A DNA stretch of 6,847 nt, taken from contig JAISWP010000207.1 of assembly GCA_031271065.1 (NCBI GenBank), positions 1 through 6,847 on the forward strand. The letters run 5' to 3'. The position numbers were made by a program, and so were the translations under genes. Below, one piece after another: positions 1 to 5,647 of this stretch. The notes under the pieces were generated by a model that saw only the letters and a list, made by a program, of their open reading frames with translations, had not been told where the DNA came from and did not search any database. The stretch is from Synergistaceae bacterium. Lineage in GTDB: Bacteria > Synergistota > Synergistia > Synergistales > Synergistaceae. The first letter of the stretch is position 1. Every line of letters begins with the position of its first letter.

Positions 1-435
1 ACGCTGTTTCAGGATATCGGGCGACAAAACGAGGGCGCGCGCGTATTCATGCACTATCAGAAGGCGCCTTCGTATTCCGCCGTCCACAGCGTGACGTTTC
101 CTCCCGATTCCAAAATAGCCGGCATTCTGCTCGATCCCGAAGAGATAACGGACGGCGGGGACGGCGTTCATCTGTCAGTGAGCGTAAACTCGTTCCATCA
201 TCAGGCGGTGCGCGTTGTCGCCCCCGGTTTCGCCGCGTCGGCCCGCTCGGGCGACGGGATAATCGAGGCTATCGAACCGGTCCCGGGGAACGAAAACGCG
301 CACCCTTTCACGATAGGGGTTCAGTGGCATCCCGAACGCATGTGGAAACACCACCGTCACGCTAAACGCTTGTTCGCTCGGTTCGCGGAGGCGTGCAAAG
401 GGAAGTCCGATTTATTATCAGGGGCTGAAGGGTGA
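1..435 (+). CDS. PuuD-like gamma-glutamyl hydrolase (peptidase C26, class I glutamine amidotransferase fold), 5' end missing
   Basis: The reading frame is open from the first base of the window to TGA 433-435, so 144 residues of the C-terminal part are present. The start and the nucleophilic Cys of the elbow lie upstream of the window. Two family hallmarks are visible: VNSFHHQAV (near residues 62-70 of the fragment) and GVQWHPE (near 106-112), which supplies the catalytic His (codon 328-330) and Glu. The opening LFQDI also fits the LYQDI of PuuD-like proteins. Family members hydrolyse the gamma-glutamyl bond of gamma-glutamyl-GABA or related isopeptides in the cytoplasm. The real substrate cannot be told from this fragment. 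The C-terminus after the His/Glu motif is a basic helix and short tail of normal length. The next gene starts 45 bases downstream, so co-transcription is possible. Confidence 0.88.
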   Translation, partial: TLFQDIGRQNEGARVFMHYQKAPSYSAVHSVTFPPDSKIAGILLDPEEITDGGDGVHLSVSVNSFHHQAVRVVAPGFAASARSGDGIIEAIEPVPGNENAHPFTIGVQWHPERMWKHHRHAKRLFARFAEACKGKSDLLSGAEG

Positions 436-450
436 AGATTAAAATCTTCA
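433..450. promoter_or_regulatory. Inverted repeat overlapping the hydrolase stop codon
   Basis: TGAAGATT and AATCTTCA form a perfect 8-base inverted repeat separated by AA, which as RNA would be a 7-bp stem with a TAAA loop. It begins on the TGA stop of the hydrolase and lies 31-48 bases upstream of the next start. No U-run follows, so it is not a classical intrinsic terminator. It could be an operator or an mRNA end-stabilising stem. Chance occurrence cannot be excluded. Confidence 0.3.
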
Positions 451-467
451 TGGCCGCGTTTTGTAAA

Positions 468-473
468 AGGAAG
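468..473 (+). promoter_or_regulatory. Ribosome-binding site supporting the GTG start at 481
   Basis: AGGAAG lies 7 bases before GTG 481. No other credible Shine-Dalgarno and start pair lies before the first conserved segment, so this decides the unusual GTG start of the membrane protein. Confidence 0.6.
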
Positions 474-480
474 CGATATT

Positions 481-1581
481 GTGGGAAAATATATTTTCGA
501 TAACGCCGCGCCGCTCTCGGATTTTTTAAAAAAACAGGACATCGTTTTCACCTGGCGCAGAATAGGGATCGATGCCCTGGGCGCTATGGCCCACGGCCTT
601 TTCGCGTCATTGCTTATAGGCACGATCATCAATACGCTGGGCGCTCAGCTTGGCATTCCTTTTCTCAATCAGATAGGCGGATTCGCAATCGCCGGAACCG
701 GCGCCGCTATGGCGCTTTCCATCGGATTCGCGTTGAAAGCGCCGTCCTTCGTTCTCTATTCTCTGGTCGCGGTGGGCCAGGCCGCCAATAGCCTGGGCGG
801 CTCCGGCGGTCCGCTGGCGGTGTACTTTATCACCCTGATCGCGGTGTTCGCCGGTAAATTAGTCTCCAAAACCACTCCGATCGACCTGATCGTTACGCCG
901 CTTGTCACTATCGGCGTCGGTATTTCCGCGGCCCATTTACTGGCGCCTCCCATAGGCCGTATCGCTTCCGCCTTTGGTATCGCCATCATGTGGGCTACGG
1001 AAATGCAGCCGTTCCTCATGGGTATTTTGGTTTCCGGAATCGTCGGTATCGTCCTCACCCTGCCGATAAGCTCCGCCGCGATATGCGCCGCGCTGGGCCT
1101 GGTCGGTCTCGCTGGCGGCGCCGCCGTGGCCGGATGCTGCGCCCATATGGTAGGCTTCGCGGTCGCTTCCTGGAGGGAAAATAAAATCGGCGGGCTGCTG
1201 GCTCAAGGTCTTGGCACGTCGATGCTGCAGGTTCCCAATTTGATGAAAAAACCGGTCTTATGGCTGCCCGCCGTGACCGCTTCGCTGGTAAACGGCCCCG
1301 CGGCGACCGTCATTTTCAAATTAAAACAGAATGGGCCGCCCATCTCTTCGGGCATGGGTACTTCCGGTATGGTAGGCCCCATCGGCGTGATCACGGGCTG
1401 GCTCTCTCCGTCGGAAGCGGCGAAGGCCATGGGGGAAACGGCCGCCGTCCCCTCCGCTTTTGATTGGATAGGCTTGCTGCTGATCGCCGTCGTCATTCCG
1501 GCTGCCGTCGCCTGGTTTGTCTCGGAAGCGATGCGCAAACGGGGGATCATCAAAGACAATGACCTGTGGATCGAATGTTAA
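481..1581 (+). CDS. PTS EIIC-like (PF13303 / PfoR-type) integral membrane protein
   Basis: This 366-residue, very hydrophobic protein has roughly eight to ten predicted membrane segments. It starts at GTG 481, preceded by AGGAAG at 468-473 with 7 bases between. The sequence matches my recollection of the PF13303 phosphotransferase-system EIIC-like family, which also contains the Clostridium perfringens regulator PfoR. Supporting stretches are an N-terminal soluble tip with WRRIGIDALGAMAHGLFASL (residues 25-44), Gly-rich helices near 64-110, MQPFLMGILVSGIVGIVLTLPISSAA (175-200), a region near 244-266 with GTSMLQVPNL, and the Gly loop GMGTSGMVGPIG (291-302). Length is normal for the family. No IIA or IIB phosphorylation domains are fused to it or lie nearby, so the transported substrate, or whether it carries out PTS transport at all, is unknown. 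The C-terminus is cytoplasmic-looking (MRKRGIIKDND). Confidence 0.8.
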   Translation: MGKYIFDNAAPLSDFLKKQDIVFTWRRIGIDALGAMAHGLFASLLIGTIINTLGAQLGIPFLNQIGGFAIAGTGAAMALSIGFALKAPSFVLYSLVAVGQAANSLGGSGGPLAVYFITLIAVFAGKLVSKTTPIDLIVTPLVTIGVGISAAHLLAPPIGRIASAFGIAIMWATEMQPFLMGILVSGIVGIVLTLPISSAAICAALGLVGLAGGAAVAGCCAHMVGFAVASWRENKIGGLLAQGLGTSMLQVPNLMKKPVLWLPAVTASLVNGPAATVIFKLKQNGPPISSGMGTSGMVGPIGVITGWLSPSEAAKAMGETAAVPSAFDWIGLLLIAVVIPAAVAWFVSEAMRKRGIIKDNDLWIEC

Positions 1582-1667
1582 AAGTATGCCGGGACCTAGC
1601 GGTTATTTTTCTGCGCTGAAAAAATCTTCTCATAACCCGCTCTTTTCTGTTTTGTCCGCGTTTCCCC

Positions 1668-1696
1668 TTGACACATTCACTAAAACCTTTAATAAT
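1668..1696 (+). promoter_or_regulatory. Near-consensus sigma70 promoter of the ABC transporter operon
   Basis: A perfect TTGACA (-35, 1668-1673) is followed by a 17-base spacer and AATAAT (-10, 1691-1696; five of six matches to TATAAT). Transcription would begin near 1703, leaving a leader of about 50 bases before the permease start at 1753. It sits in the 171-base gap after the membrane-protein gene and separates the two transcription units. The flanking DNA is noticeably more AT-rich than the genes on either side, as expected of a promoter. Confidence 0.75.
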
Positions 1697-1697
1697 G

Positions 1698-1746
1698 TTT
1701 TACGCGGCAAATAAATGTGGCGTGAAACGGGTTTCGCCGTATAAAA
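1698..1746 (+). promoter_or_regulatory. Structured leader / inverted repeat between promoter and permease start
   Basis: TTTTAcgCGGC-type bases at 1698-1708 can pair with GCCGtaTAAAA-type bases at 1736-1746 (5 bp, a 2x2 mismatch, then 4 bp). Inside, GGC (1719-1721) with GAAA (1724-1727) pairs with TTTC (1732-1735) and GCC (1736-1738) around a CGGG loop. The two pairings share GCC and are mutually exclusive. The right arm abuts the AAAAAGGGG ribosome-binding region of the permease. It may be a small attenuating leader or operator; it matches no riboswitch class I recognise. Confidence 0.25.
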
Positions 1747-1752
1747 AGGGGC

Positions 1753-2523
1753 ATGCGAAGGATCATGTTGGTGTGGAATAGGCGCGCGCTCTCCGCGTCG
1801 GGGTTTATCATTCTGCTGATTTTGTGGCATTGGGGCAGTTCGCGGCCGGGATGGAACCATTTCCTCTTTCCCGCTCCGTCGGTGGTGTTGGCCAGGATGG
1901 CGCAGCTGGTGCGGAACGGAATGCTGGCGAGGCATCTGCTGGCCAGTTTGAGCCGTGTTTTTTCCGGCTTCGCCATTTCCGTGGCGGTCGCTTTCCCGTT
2001 AGGCATAGCGCTCGCCCTGTCGCCCTCTTTTGCGCTCCCTGTGCGCCCTATCCTGAATTTCGTCCGTCAGATACCCCCTCTCGCCGTGATTCCGCTGCTG
2101 ATACTTTGGCTCGGGATCGGGGAGGCTTCGAGGATAGCGGTCGTCGTGATGGCGAGTTTTTTCCCCATACTGCTCAACGCGGAAAACGGTATCAGCCGTG
2201 TGGACTCCCGGCTCATTGAGGTTGGGAAAACTCTCTCCCTGCCGAGGAGCGCCATATTCCGGTATATAGCTTTCCCCGCGTTCTTCCCGTATTTTTTCGT
2301 CGGGATGAGACTCGCTCTCTCCTACAGCTGGCGTTCTCTGGTAGGCGCTGAGATAGTGGCGGCGTCTTCCGGTCTGGGCTACATGATCCGCGAAGCAGAG
2401 ACTCTCTCGCGCTCCGACACGATAATCTGCGGGGTGCTCGTTCTGGGATGTGTCGGGGCGCTCTCCGATCTGCTTCTGGAAGCAGTCTCGTCCCGCATGT
2501 TCCCCTGGAGTTCGGTCTCCTGA
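1753..2523 (+). CDS. ABC transporter permease, SsuC/TauC/NrtB type
   Basis: This 256-residue inner-membrane permease has about six transmembrane segments and the usual length of the BPD_transp_1 family. Segment one lies at residues 15-30, followed by FLFPAPSVVLARM (37-49), the typical periplasmic FPxPxxV signature of nitrate/sulfonate/taurine permeases. The segment RQIPPLAVIPLLILWLGIG (105-123) is equally characteristic. The cytoplasmic EAA loop that docks onto the ATPase runs over residues 154-176 (LIEVGKTLSLPRSAIFRYIAFP), with Gly at position 158 as in the family consensus. ATG 1753 is preceded very closely by AAAAAGGGG; ATG 1765, four codons on and preceded by GAAGGA, is an almost equal alternative. 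It is the first gene of the operon, and the ATPase begins one base after its stop. The imported compound cannot be inferred from the permease alone. Confidence 0.93.
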   Translation: MRRIMLVWNRRALSASGFIILLILWHWGSSRPGWNHFLFPAPSVVLARMAQLVRNGMLARHLLASLSRVFSGFAISVAVAFPLGIALALSPSFALPVRPILNFVRQIPPLAVIPLLILWLGIGEASRIAVVVMASFFPILLNAENGISRVDSRLIEVGKTLSLPRSAIFRYIAFPAFFPYFFVGMRLALSYSWRSLVGAEIVAASSGLGYMIREAETLSRSDTIICGVLVLGCVGALSDLLLEAVSSRMFPWSSVS

Positions 2524-2524
2524 C

Positions 2525-3226
2525 ATGGTCCGGATCGACGGCATCTCAAAGGTCTATACGACGGAAAACGGGCGTGTGCAAGCGCTCCGGAACGTCTCCC
2601 TCGATCTGCCGGAAGGTTCATTCACCGCGCTGCTGGGAAAGAGCGGCTGAGGAAAGACGACGCTGCTGCGGCTCGTCGCCGGTCTGGAAACTCCGTCATC
2701 CGGGAAATTGTTCCTCGACCTGCCCCGGCTTCAAGTGGGATGCGTCTTTCAGGACCCCAGGCTCATGCCCTGGATGTCTGTAGCGGATAACGTGAGGCTG
2801 GCGGAATTGGGCAGAGGGGGCAGCGGAGATTTCGACGACGTGTACAGGATATTGGAGACCCTGGGGCTCTCCTCGTTTTCCAAAGCCTTTCCGCGTCAAC
2901 TGTCGGGGGGGATGGCCCAGAGAGTGGCGCTTGGCAGGACCATGTTCTGCAAACCGTCCCTGATACTCATGGATGAACCCTTCGGGGCTTTGGACTGGTT
3001 CACGCGCAGGGCGCTGCAGGAGGATCTGCTGCGTCTCTGGCAGGAAGGAGGCAAAACCATTTTGTTCGTCACTCACGACATCGACGAGGCGCTTCTGCTG
3101 GCCGACAGAGTCGTGGTATTGAAAGAGGGGGCGGTGACCGATCGCTTTGGAGTCGACGCCGCGCACCCGAGGGATTCGTCGGACCTGTTCTCTCTGCGGG
3201 ATCGGATTTTGCGGACGCTCATGTGA
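2525..3226 (+). CDS. ABC transporter ATPase, SsuB/TauB type, interrupted by an in-frame TGA in Walker A
   Basis: This is the energy-coupling subunit for the adjacent permease. Read through the TGA, it is 233 codons and carries all ABC motifs in one frame: Walker A GKSG-(TGA)-GKTT at residues 38-46, Q-loop FQDPRLMPW (Q76), signature LSGGMAQR (126-133), Walker B LILMDEPFGALD (146-157) and H-loop FVTHD (H184). Length is close to that of SsuB proteins. Residue 42 is TGA (2648-2650), where relatives most often have Cys (GxSGCGKTT). Conventional translation would give a 41-residue peptide plus a downstream fragment starting near TTG 2708 that lacks Walker A and could not work as an ATPase. There is no frameshift or second lesion, and codon use is unchanged on both sides, so decay is recent, the base is an error, or the codon is recoded. 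ATG 2525 is one base after the permease stop, so coupled translation is likely. Confidence 0.85.
2648..2650 (+). other. In-frame TGA at the Walker A cysteine position
   Basis: TGA replaces codon 42 of the ATPase, between GKSG and GKTT. A single third-base change from TGC or TGT (Cys) gives TGA. The Trp codons that I translated in the window are TGG, and all seven genes except the binding protein and the last gene end naturally or are interrupted at TGA, so a genome-wide reassignment of TGA to an amino acid is unlikely. A selenocysteine codon is formally possible because Sec replaces Cys. Confidence 0.8.
2656..2680 (+). other. Possible stem-loop just downstream of the in-frame TGA
   Basis: Starting 5 bases after the TGA, GACGACG (2656-2662) can pair with CGTCGCC (2674-2680) with one A-C mismatch, leaving an 11-base loop. 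The position is roughly right for a bacterial SECIS element, but the loop starts with CT and lacks the early G expected of SECIS loops. In such GC-rich coding DNA a stem of this size is not surprising. I would not call it a SECIS on this evidence. Confidence 0.15.
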
Positions 3227-3244
3227 TATATTTACAAAAAATAA

Positions 3245-3250
3245 AGGAGG
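3245..3250 (+). promoter_or_regulatory. Ribosome-binding site choosing ATG 3260 over ATG 3254
   Basis: A perfect AGGAGG is followed by two in-frame ATGs. ATG 3254 is only 3 bases away, too near for good initiation, whereas ATG 3260 is 9 bases away and begins the signal peptide directly with MKK. The strong site fits the high expression a solute-binding protein needs relative to its permease and ATPase. Confidence 0.7.
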
Positions 3251-3259
3251 AATATGTTT

Positions 3260-4213
3260 ATGAAAAAGTTAGTTTCAACTTACACTGGTATTCTTTTTTC
3301 CATCGCGGCCGTTCTGTTCTCGATCATGGCCGGCGGATGCGCGAGCGCCGCGAGCAGGCCTTTCGCCGTAACCTATGTGAAATCCCCGCTGAACATACCG
3401 TCGATAATAGAAAAACACCTGGGGCTTCTGGAAGCCGAATTCGGTCCGCTGGGCTACAGCGTCTCGCATCCCGAGATCACGTCCGGGGCTCAGCAGACCC
3501 AGGCGATGGCGGCCGGCTCAGTCCAGGTGGCGAACTGCGTGGGGGGCACGTCTCTTCTCATCGCGGCTTCTCAAGGACTGGATATCAAAATCGCGGGAAT
3601 ATACTCGCGCGCTCCCAAGACTTACATGCTGCTCGTGAAGGATCCTTCCATCCGGAACATCGAGGACTTGAAGGGCAAAAAGGTCGCCGGCCCGAAGGGA
3701 ACAGTCCTTCACCAGCTTCTGCTCGCCGGCCTGAGCAAGGCCGGGGTCTCCCCGCTCGACGTCGGGCATATTGAGATGGGCATACCGGAGGCCGTGGCCG
3801 CTCTGATGAGCGGTTCCATAGACGGCGCGCTTGCCGCCGGCCCCGCCGCGCTAAAAGCGATGGAGAACGGCGCTCGGACGCTTTTCGACGGGGAAGGGCT
3901 TGTGGAAGCCACCATCCTGATAGGCGTCAGTTCGGACGCGCTGAAGGAGATACCGGACCTCCCCGCCCGCATGCTCAAGGTGCATCGCGAGGCCCTGGCG
4001 TATGCCGAAGCGAATTCCGGGGAGGCCGCAAAGGTGATCAGCGAGGAGACTGGCATCAGCCCCGAGCAGGTTGCCGGGATGGCCAAACTGTACGACTTCG
4101 ATCCCGAGATTCGCGAACAGGATATCAAAGAGCTGGAAAGCACGATGCGCTTCCTGATAGAGGCTGAACTAGCCACTAACTATGTGGACCCGGCGACCCT
4201 CGTCGTCAAGTAA
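3260..4213 (+). CDS. ABC transporter periplasmic solute-binding protein, NMT1/SsuA-like
   Basis: From ATG 3260 the protein is 317 residues (319 if ATG 3254 is used). An export signal is clear: MKK, a hydrophobic core (residues 10-25), then GGCASAAS. Cys27 could be lipidated although the preceding AGG is a poor lipobox, or signal peptidase I could cut after ASA near residue 30. The mature part has the periplasmic-binding type II pattern of the NMT1/SsuA family: a first strand FAVTYVKSPLNIPSIIEKHLGLLEAEF, then GAQQTQAMAAGSVQVANCVGG, LLIAASQGLDIKIAGIYSR and the hinge segment DLKGKKVAGPKGTVLHQLL, which are the usual ligand-contact regions. It delivers the substrate to the permease encoded upstream. 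Relatives bind sulfonates, taurine, nitrate, pyrimidine precursors and other small anions; the ligand here is unknown. TAA ends 5 bases before the next gene. Confidence 0.92.
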   Translation: MKKLVSTYTGILFSIAAVLFSIMAGGCASAASRPFAVTYVKSPLNIPSIIEKHLGLLEAEFGPLGYSVSHPEITSGAQQTQAMAAGSVQVANCVGGTSLLIAASQGLDIKIAGIYSRAPKTYMLLVKDPSIRNIEDLKGKKVAGPKGTVLHQLLLAGLSKAGVSPLDVGHIEMGIPEAVAALMSGSIDGALAAGPAALKAMENGARTLFDGEGLVEATILIGVSSDALKEIPDLPARMLKVHREALAYAEANSGEAAKVISEETGISPEQVAGMAKLYDFDPEIREQDIKELESTMRFLIEAELATNYVDPATLVVK

Positions 4214-4218
4214 AGCGC

Positions 4219-5322
4219 ATGGCTGACACCGGGGATGTCAAGGTCTGCGCGGACGGCGTCATGCTGAGCGCCGGTTACGGCAAAATAGCCGCGTATCACG
4301 GGGGCCGTTACCCGGGCGGGACGATCCTGGCTTACAAGGCTCTGAGGCTCGCCCAGGAACTGCTCTTCCCAAATGGAGGTTTTTTCGTCCGGGGGAAGTG
4401 CTCCGTCGAGACTCCATTTACGGGCCTGGGGTTTAAAGACGGGATGGAGGCGGTGCTTCGAGCCCCTTCCCTGGGCCTGTACAAAGTGGATACGGACATG
4501 CCGGTTCCGCGCGGGACAGTTCCGGCTCCGATCAGGGGCGCGTTTTTCTACCGTTTCGTCCAGGACGGCGGGACGGTCGATCTGACTCTCAAACCGGGCC
4601 TGATCCCGGAGGAATTTTACAGGGCGACAGAAGGCCTGCATTCGGGAAAGATCACGTCGGAGGACGAGGTGCTGAAGATTCGGCGCGGCATCGAAAGCGC
4701 CCTCATGGGGCTTTCACCCGGCGATATATTCGACGCGGTCTCATGCAGGCCGTGCGGAGTGACGCCGGACGAATACGAGGAGCCGCCCCCGCTGGATGAC
4801 GATTTCCGCGTCAGATTGAATGACTTTGCCGAGTATGACGTGGGAGTGGATGACGCGCGCTTTTTCCACGGGGACGAATCGCTCTGCGGTCTCTGTCTCG
4901 TCTGGTCCCTGGTACGCCAGTGGATCAGGGGCGACGCGCGCCTGCAAAATTCATGCCTGCCTCGCCGCTCGGTATCGGTTGCTATCGGAGCGCTTGGCCG
5001 CGGAGTGAACGACGCGTTCGAATTTTTATTCAGGACTTCGGACGGGCGGTCTTCCGTGAACATCAAATGGAGCGCCGGGTTCGGCGCTCCTGAGGTAATG
5101 CCGGGGGCGGGTTTTTTCGCGTTCGGGCTCGGGCTTGAAGGCGAAAGGCGCTCCGTTTTCGCTCTGAAAGAACGGATAGTCCCTCGCGATTATCTGAAGA
5201 TCTGCGGTGAAATGGCCGGCAAAGCGGCCGATTTCAGGGAACGCGCGGCTCGTAAGAAATTGCAGCGCGATTTTGTCCGCCAGGTTTTGTCCGAACCGGA
5301 GCCGTTCCGCGTAGTTGCCTGA
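4219..5322 (+). CDS. FmdE-like protein with two tandem diverged domains, fourth gene of the ABC operon
   Basis: This 367-residue soluble protein has no signal peptide or membrane segment. Residues 26-82 (YHGGRYPGGTILAYKALRLA, then KCSVETPFTGLGFKDGMEAVLRA) resemble the FmdE domain (PF02663), where HGHLGP...LG.R..E.A is followed by a Cys-containing GxxLDGxQ..TG segment. FmdE is named from formylmethanofuran dehydrogenase operons but is widespread in non-methanogens with unknown roles. The second half repeats the plan: HGDESLCG (217-224) matches HGGRYPG (27-33), VNDAFEFLFR (263-272) matches FKDGMEAVLR (72-81), GAGFFAF (296-302) matches GAFFYRF (107-113), and LKERIVPRDYL (316-326) matches LKPGLIPEEFY (124-134). 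CRPC (176-179) and CGLC (223-226) are candidate metal-binding pairs. Start ATG 4219 is 5 bases after the previous stop and has only a weak Shine-Dalgarno, so coupled translation is likely. The family assignment is by eye and moderate; the existence of the gene is firm. Confidence 0.7.
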   Translation: MADTGDVKVCADGVMLSAGYGKIAAYHGGRYPGGTILAYKALRLAQELLFPNGGFFVRGKCSVETPFTGLGFKDGMEAVLRAPSLGLYKVDTDMPVPRGTVPAPIRGAFFYRFVQDGGTVDLTLKPGLIPEEFYRATEGLHSGKITSEDEVLKIRRGIESALMGLSPGDIFDAVSCRPCGVTPDEYEEPPPLDDDFRVRLNDFAEYDVGVDDARFFHGDESLCGLCLVWSLVRQWIRGDARLQNSCLPRRSVSVAIGALGRGVNDAFEFLFRTSDGRSSVNIKWSAGFGAPEVMPGAGFFAFGLGLEGERRSVFALKERIVPRDYLKICGEMAGKAADFRERAARKKLQRDFVRQVLSEPEPFRVVA

Positions 5323-5351
5323 ACGCGGGTTTATGGCGCGGTAAGAGGCGC

Positions 5352-5389
5352 GGGCGCGAACATCCGCCGCGATGTGCGGATTCGCGCCC
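5352..5389. repeat. Long hairpin downstream of the ABC operon
   Basis: GGGCGCGAA (5352-5360) pairs perfectly with TTCGCGCCC (5381-5389). After a CA bulge, TCCGC (5363-5367) pairs with GCGGA (5376-5380) around an 8-base loop. That gives 14 base pairs in all, beginning 29 bases after the stop of the FmdE-like gene. No U-run follows, so it is not a textbook intrinsic terminator; it may stabilise the mRNA 3' end or help terminate transcription. Confidence 0.5.
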
Positions 5390-5395
5390 CTGCCG

Positions 5396-5423
5396 TTGCC
5401 GTATTTACGTATTGTGGTAAAAT
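5396..5423 (+). promoter_or_regulatory. Putative extended -10 promoter of the repeat-containing small frame
   Basis: TTGCCG (5396-5401; four of six -35 matches), a 16-base spacer and TAAAAT (5418-5423) preceded by TGG give an extended -10 (TGnTAAAAT, with TAAAAT matching TATAAT in five of six). Transcription would start near 5430, about 37 bases before ATG 5467. It could drive the small frame and also the Synerg-CTERM gene. Confidence 0.5.
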
Positions 5424-5466
5424 GATTATTGAAAAGAAACAAACCGACTGAGAAGGAGGAGTGAAT

Positions 5467-5577
5467 ATGGCCGCCGGTTACGAATTAAAACTCACTCACT
5501 CACTCACTCACTCACTCACTCACTCACTCACTCACTCACTCACTCACTCACTGGAGTATCCCATCCTTACCCTCTAG
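5467..5577 (+). CDS. Candidate phase-variable small ORF carrying LTHS repeats
   Basis: AAGGAGG (5453-5459) sits 7 bases before ATG 5467, an excellent start site (GTG 5461 is in frame but too near). The frame reads MAAGYELK, then five copies of Leu-Thr-His-Ser encoded by the CTCA tract, then LEYPILTL and TAG 5575-5577: 36 residues in the present repeat number. Twelve bases of the tract encode four residues, so each gain or loss of one CTCA unit shifts the downstream frame. I do not recognise the peptide. Possibilities are a phase-variable protein currently in a short phase, a leader peptide controlling the gene at 5838, or a degraded gene in which a start region survives. The start signals are good; the protein's existence is unproven. 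Confidence 0.45.
   Translation: MAAGYELKLTHSLTHSLTHSLTHSLTHSLEYPILTL
5490..5552. repeat. Perfect tetranucleotide microsatellite (CTCA)15.5
   Basis: Fifteen full CTCA units (5491-5550) plus CT, with the preceding A also in register, make 63 bases of uninterrupted period-4 sequence. The tract begins eight codons after a strong start codon. Perfect tetranucleotide tracts of this length are rare in bacteria outside contingency loci, where slipped-strand mispairing switches genes on and off. The absence of any interrupted unit suggests that it is recent or still changing length. Confidence 0.97.
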
Positions 5578-5620
5578 CGTTCCGCGGCTTTACCAATTCG
5601 CGAGACACAGGGCTATTGAG

Positions 5621-5647
5621 GGCGCGTCCGATCGATTCGGAGGCGCC
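5621..5647. repeat. Imperfect hairpin in the region after the repeat tract
   Basis: GGCGC (5621-5625) pairs with GCGCC (5643-5647) and TCCGA (5627-5631) with TCGGA (5637-5641), separated by one G-G mismatch, around a TCGAT loop. This gives ten base pairs followed by TGTTTC, a poor U-run. It could be a weak terminator or attenuator between the small frame and the last gene, or a dispersed palindromic repeat. Confidence 0.4.

Noticed and set aside
1582..1625. Intrinsic terminator after the membrane-protein gene
   Set aside because: The T-run at 1603-1610 is preceded by only a three-base-pair stem (CCG/CGG), which is not a convincing hairpin.
2656..2680. SECIS-like stem after the in-frame TGA as proof of selenocysteine
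   Set aside because: The stem has only five contiguous pairs, an 11-base loop without an early G, and lies in sequence constrained to encode GKTTLLRLVAG. It is kept only as a weak candidate.
2708..3226. A separate gene starting at TTG 2708
   Set aside because: It lacks Walker A, has no ribosome-binding site, and continues the frame of the ATPase exactly, so it is the downstream part of the interrupted gene.
3209..3232. Internal promoter before the solute-binding protein
   Set aside because: TATATT at 3227-3232 looks like a -10, but no -35 lies at a workable distance (TTGCGG would leave only 12 bases).
5490..5552. CRISPR or other spaced repeat array
   Set aside because: The repeat is a pure period-4 microsatellite with no spacers.
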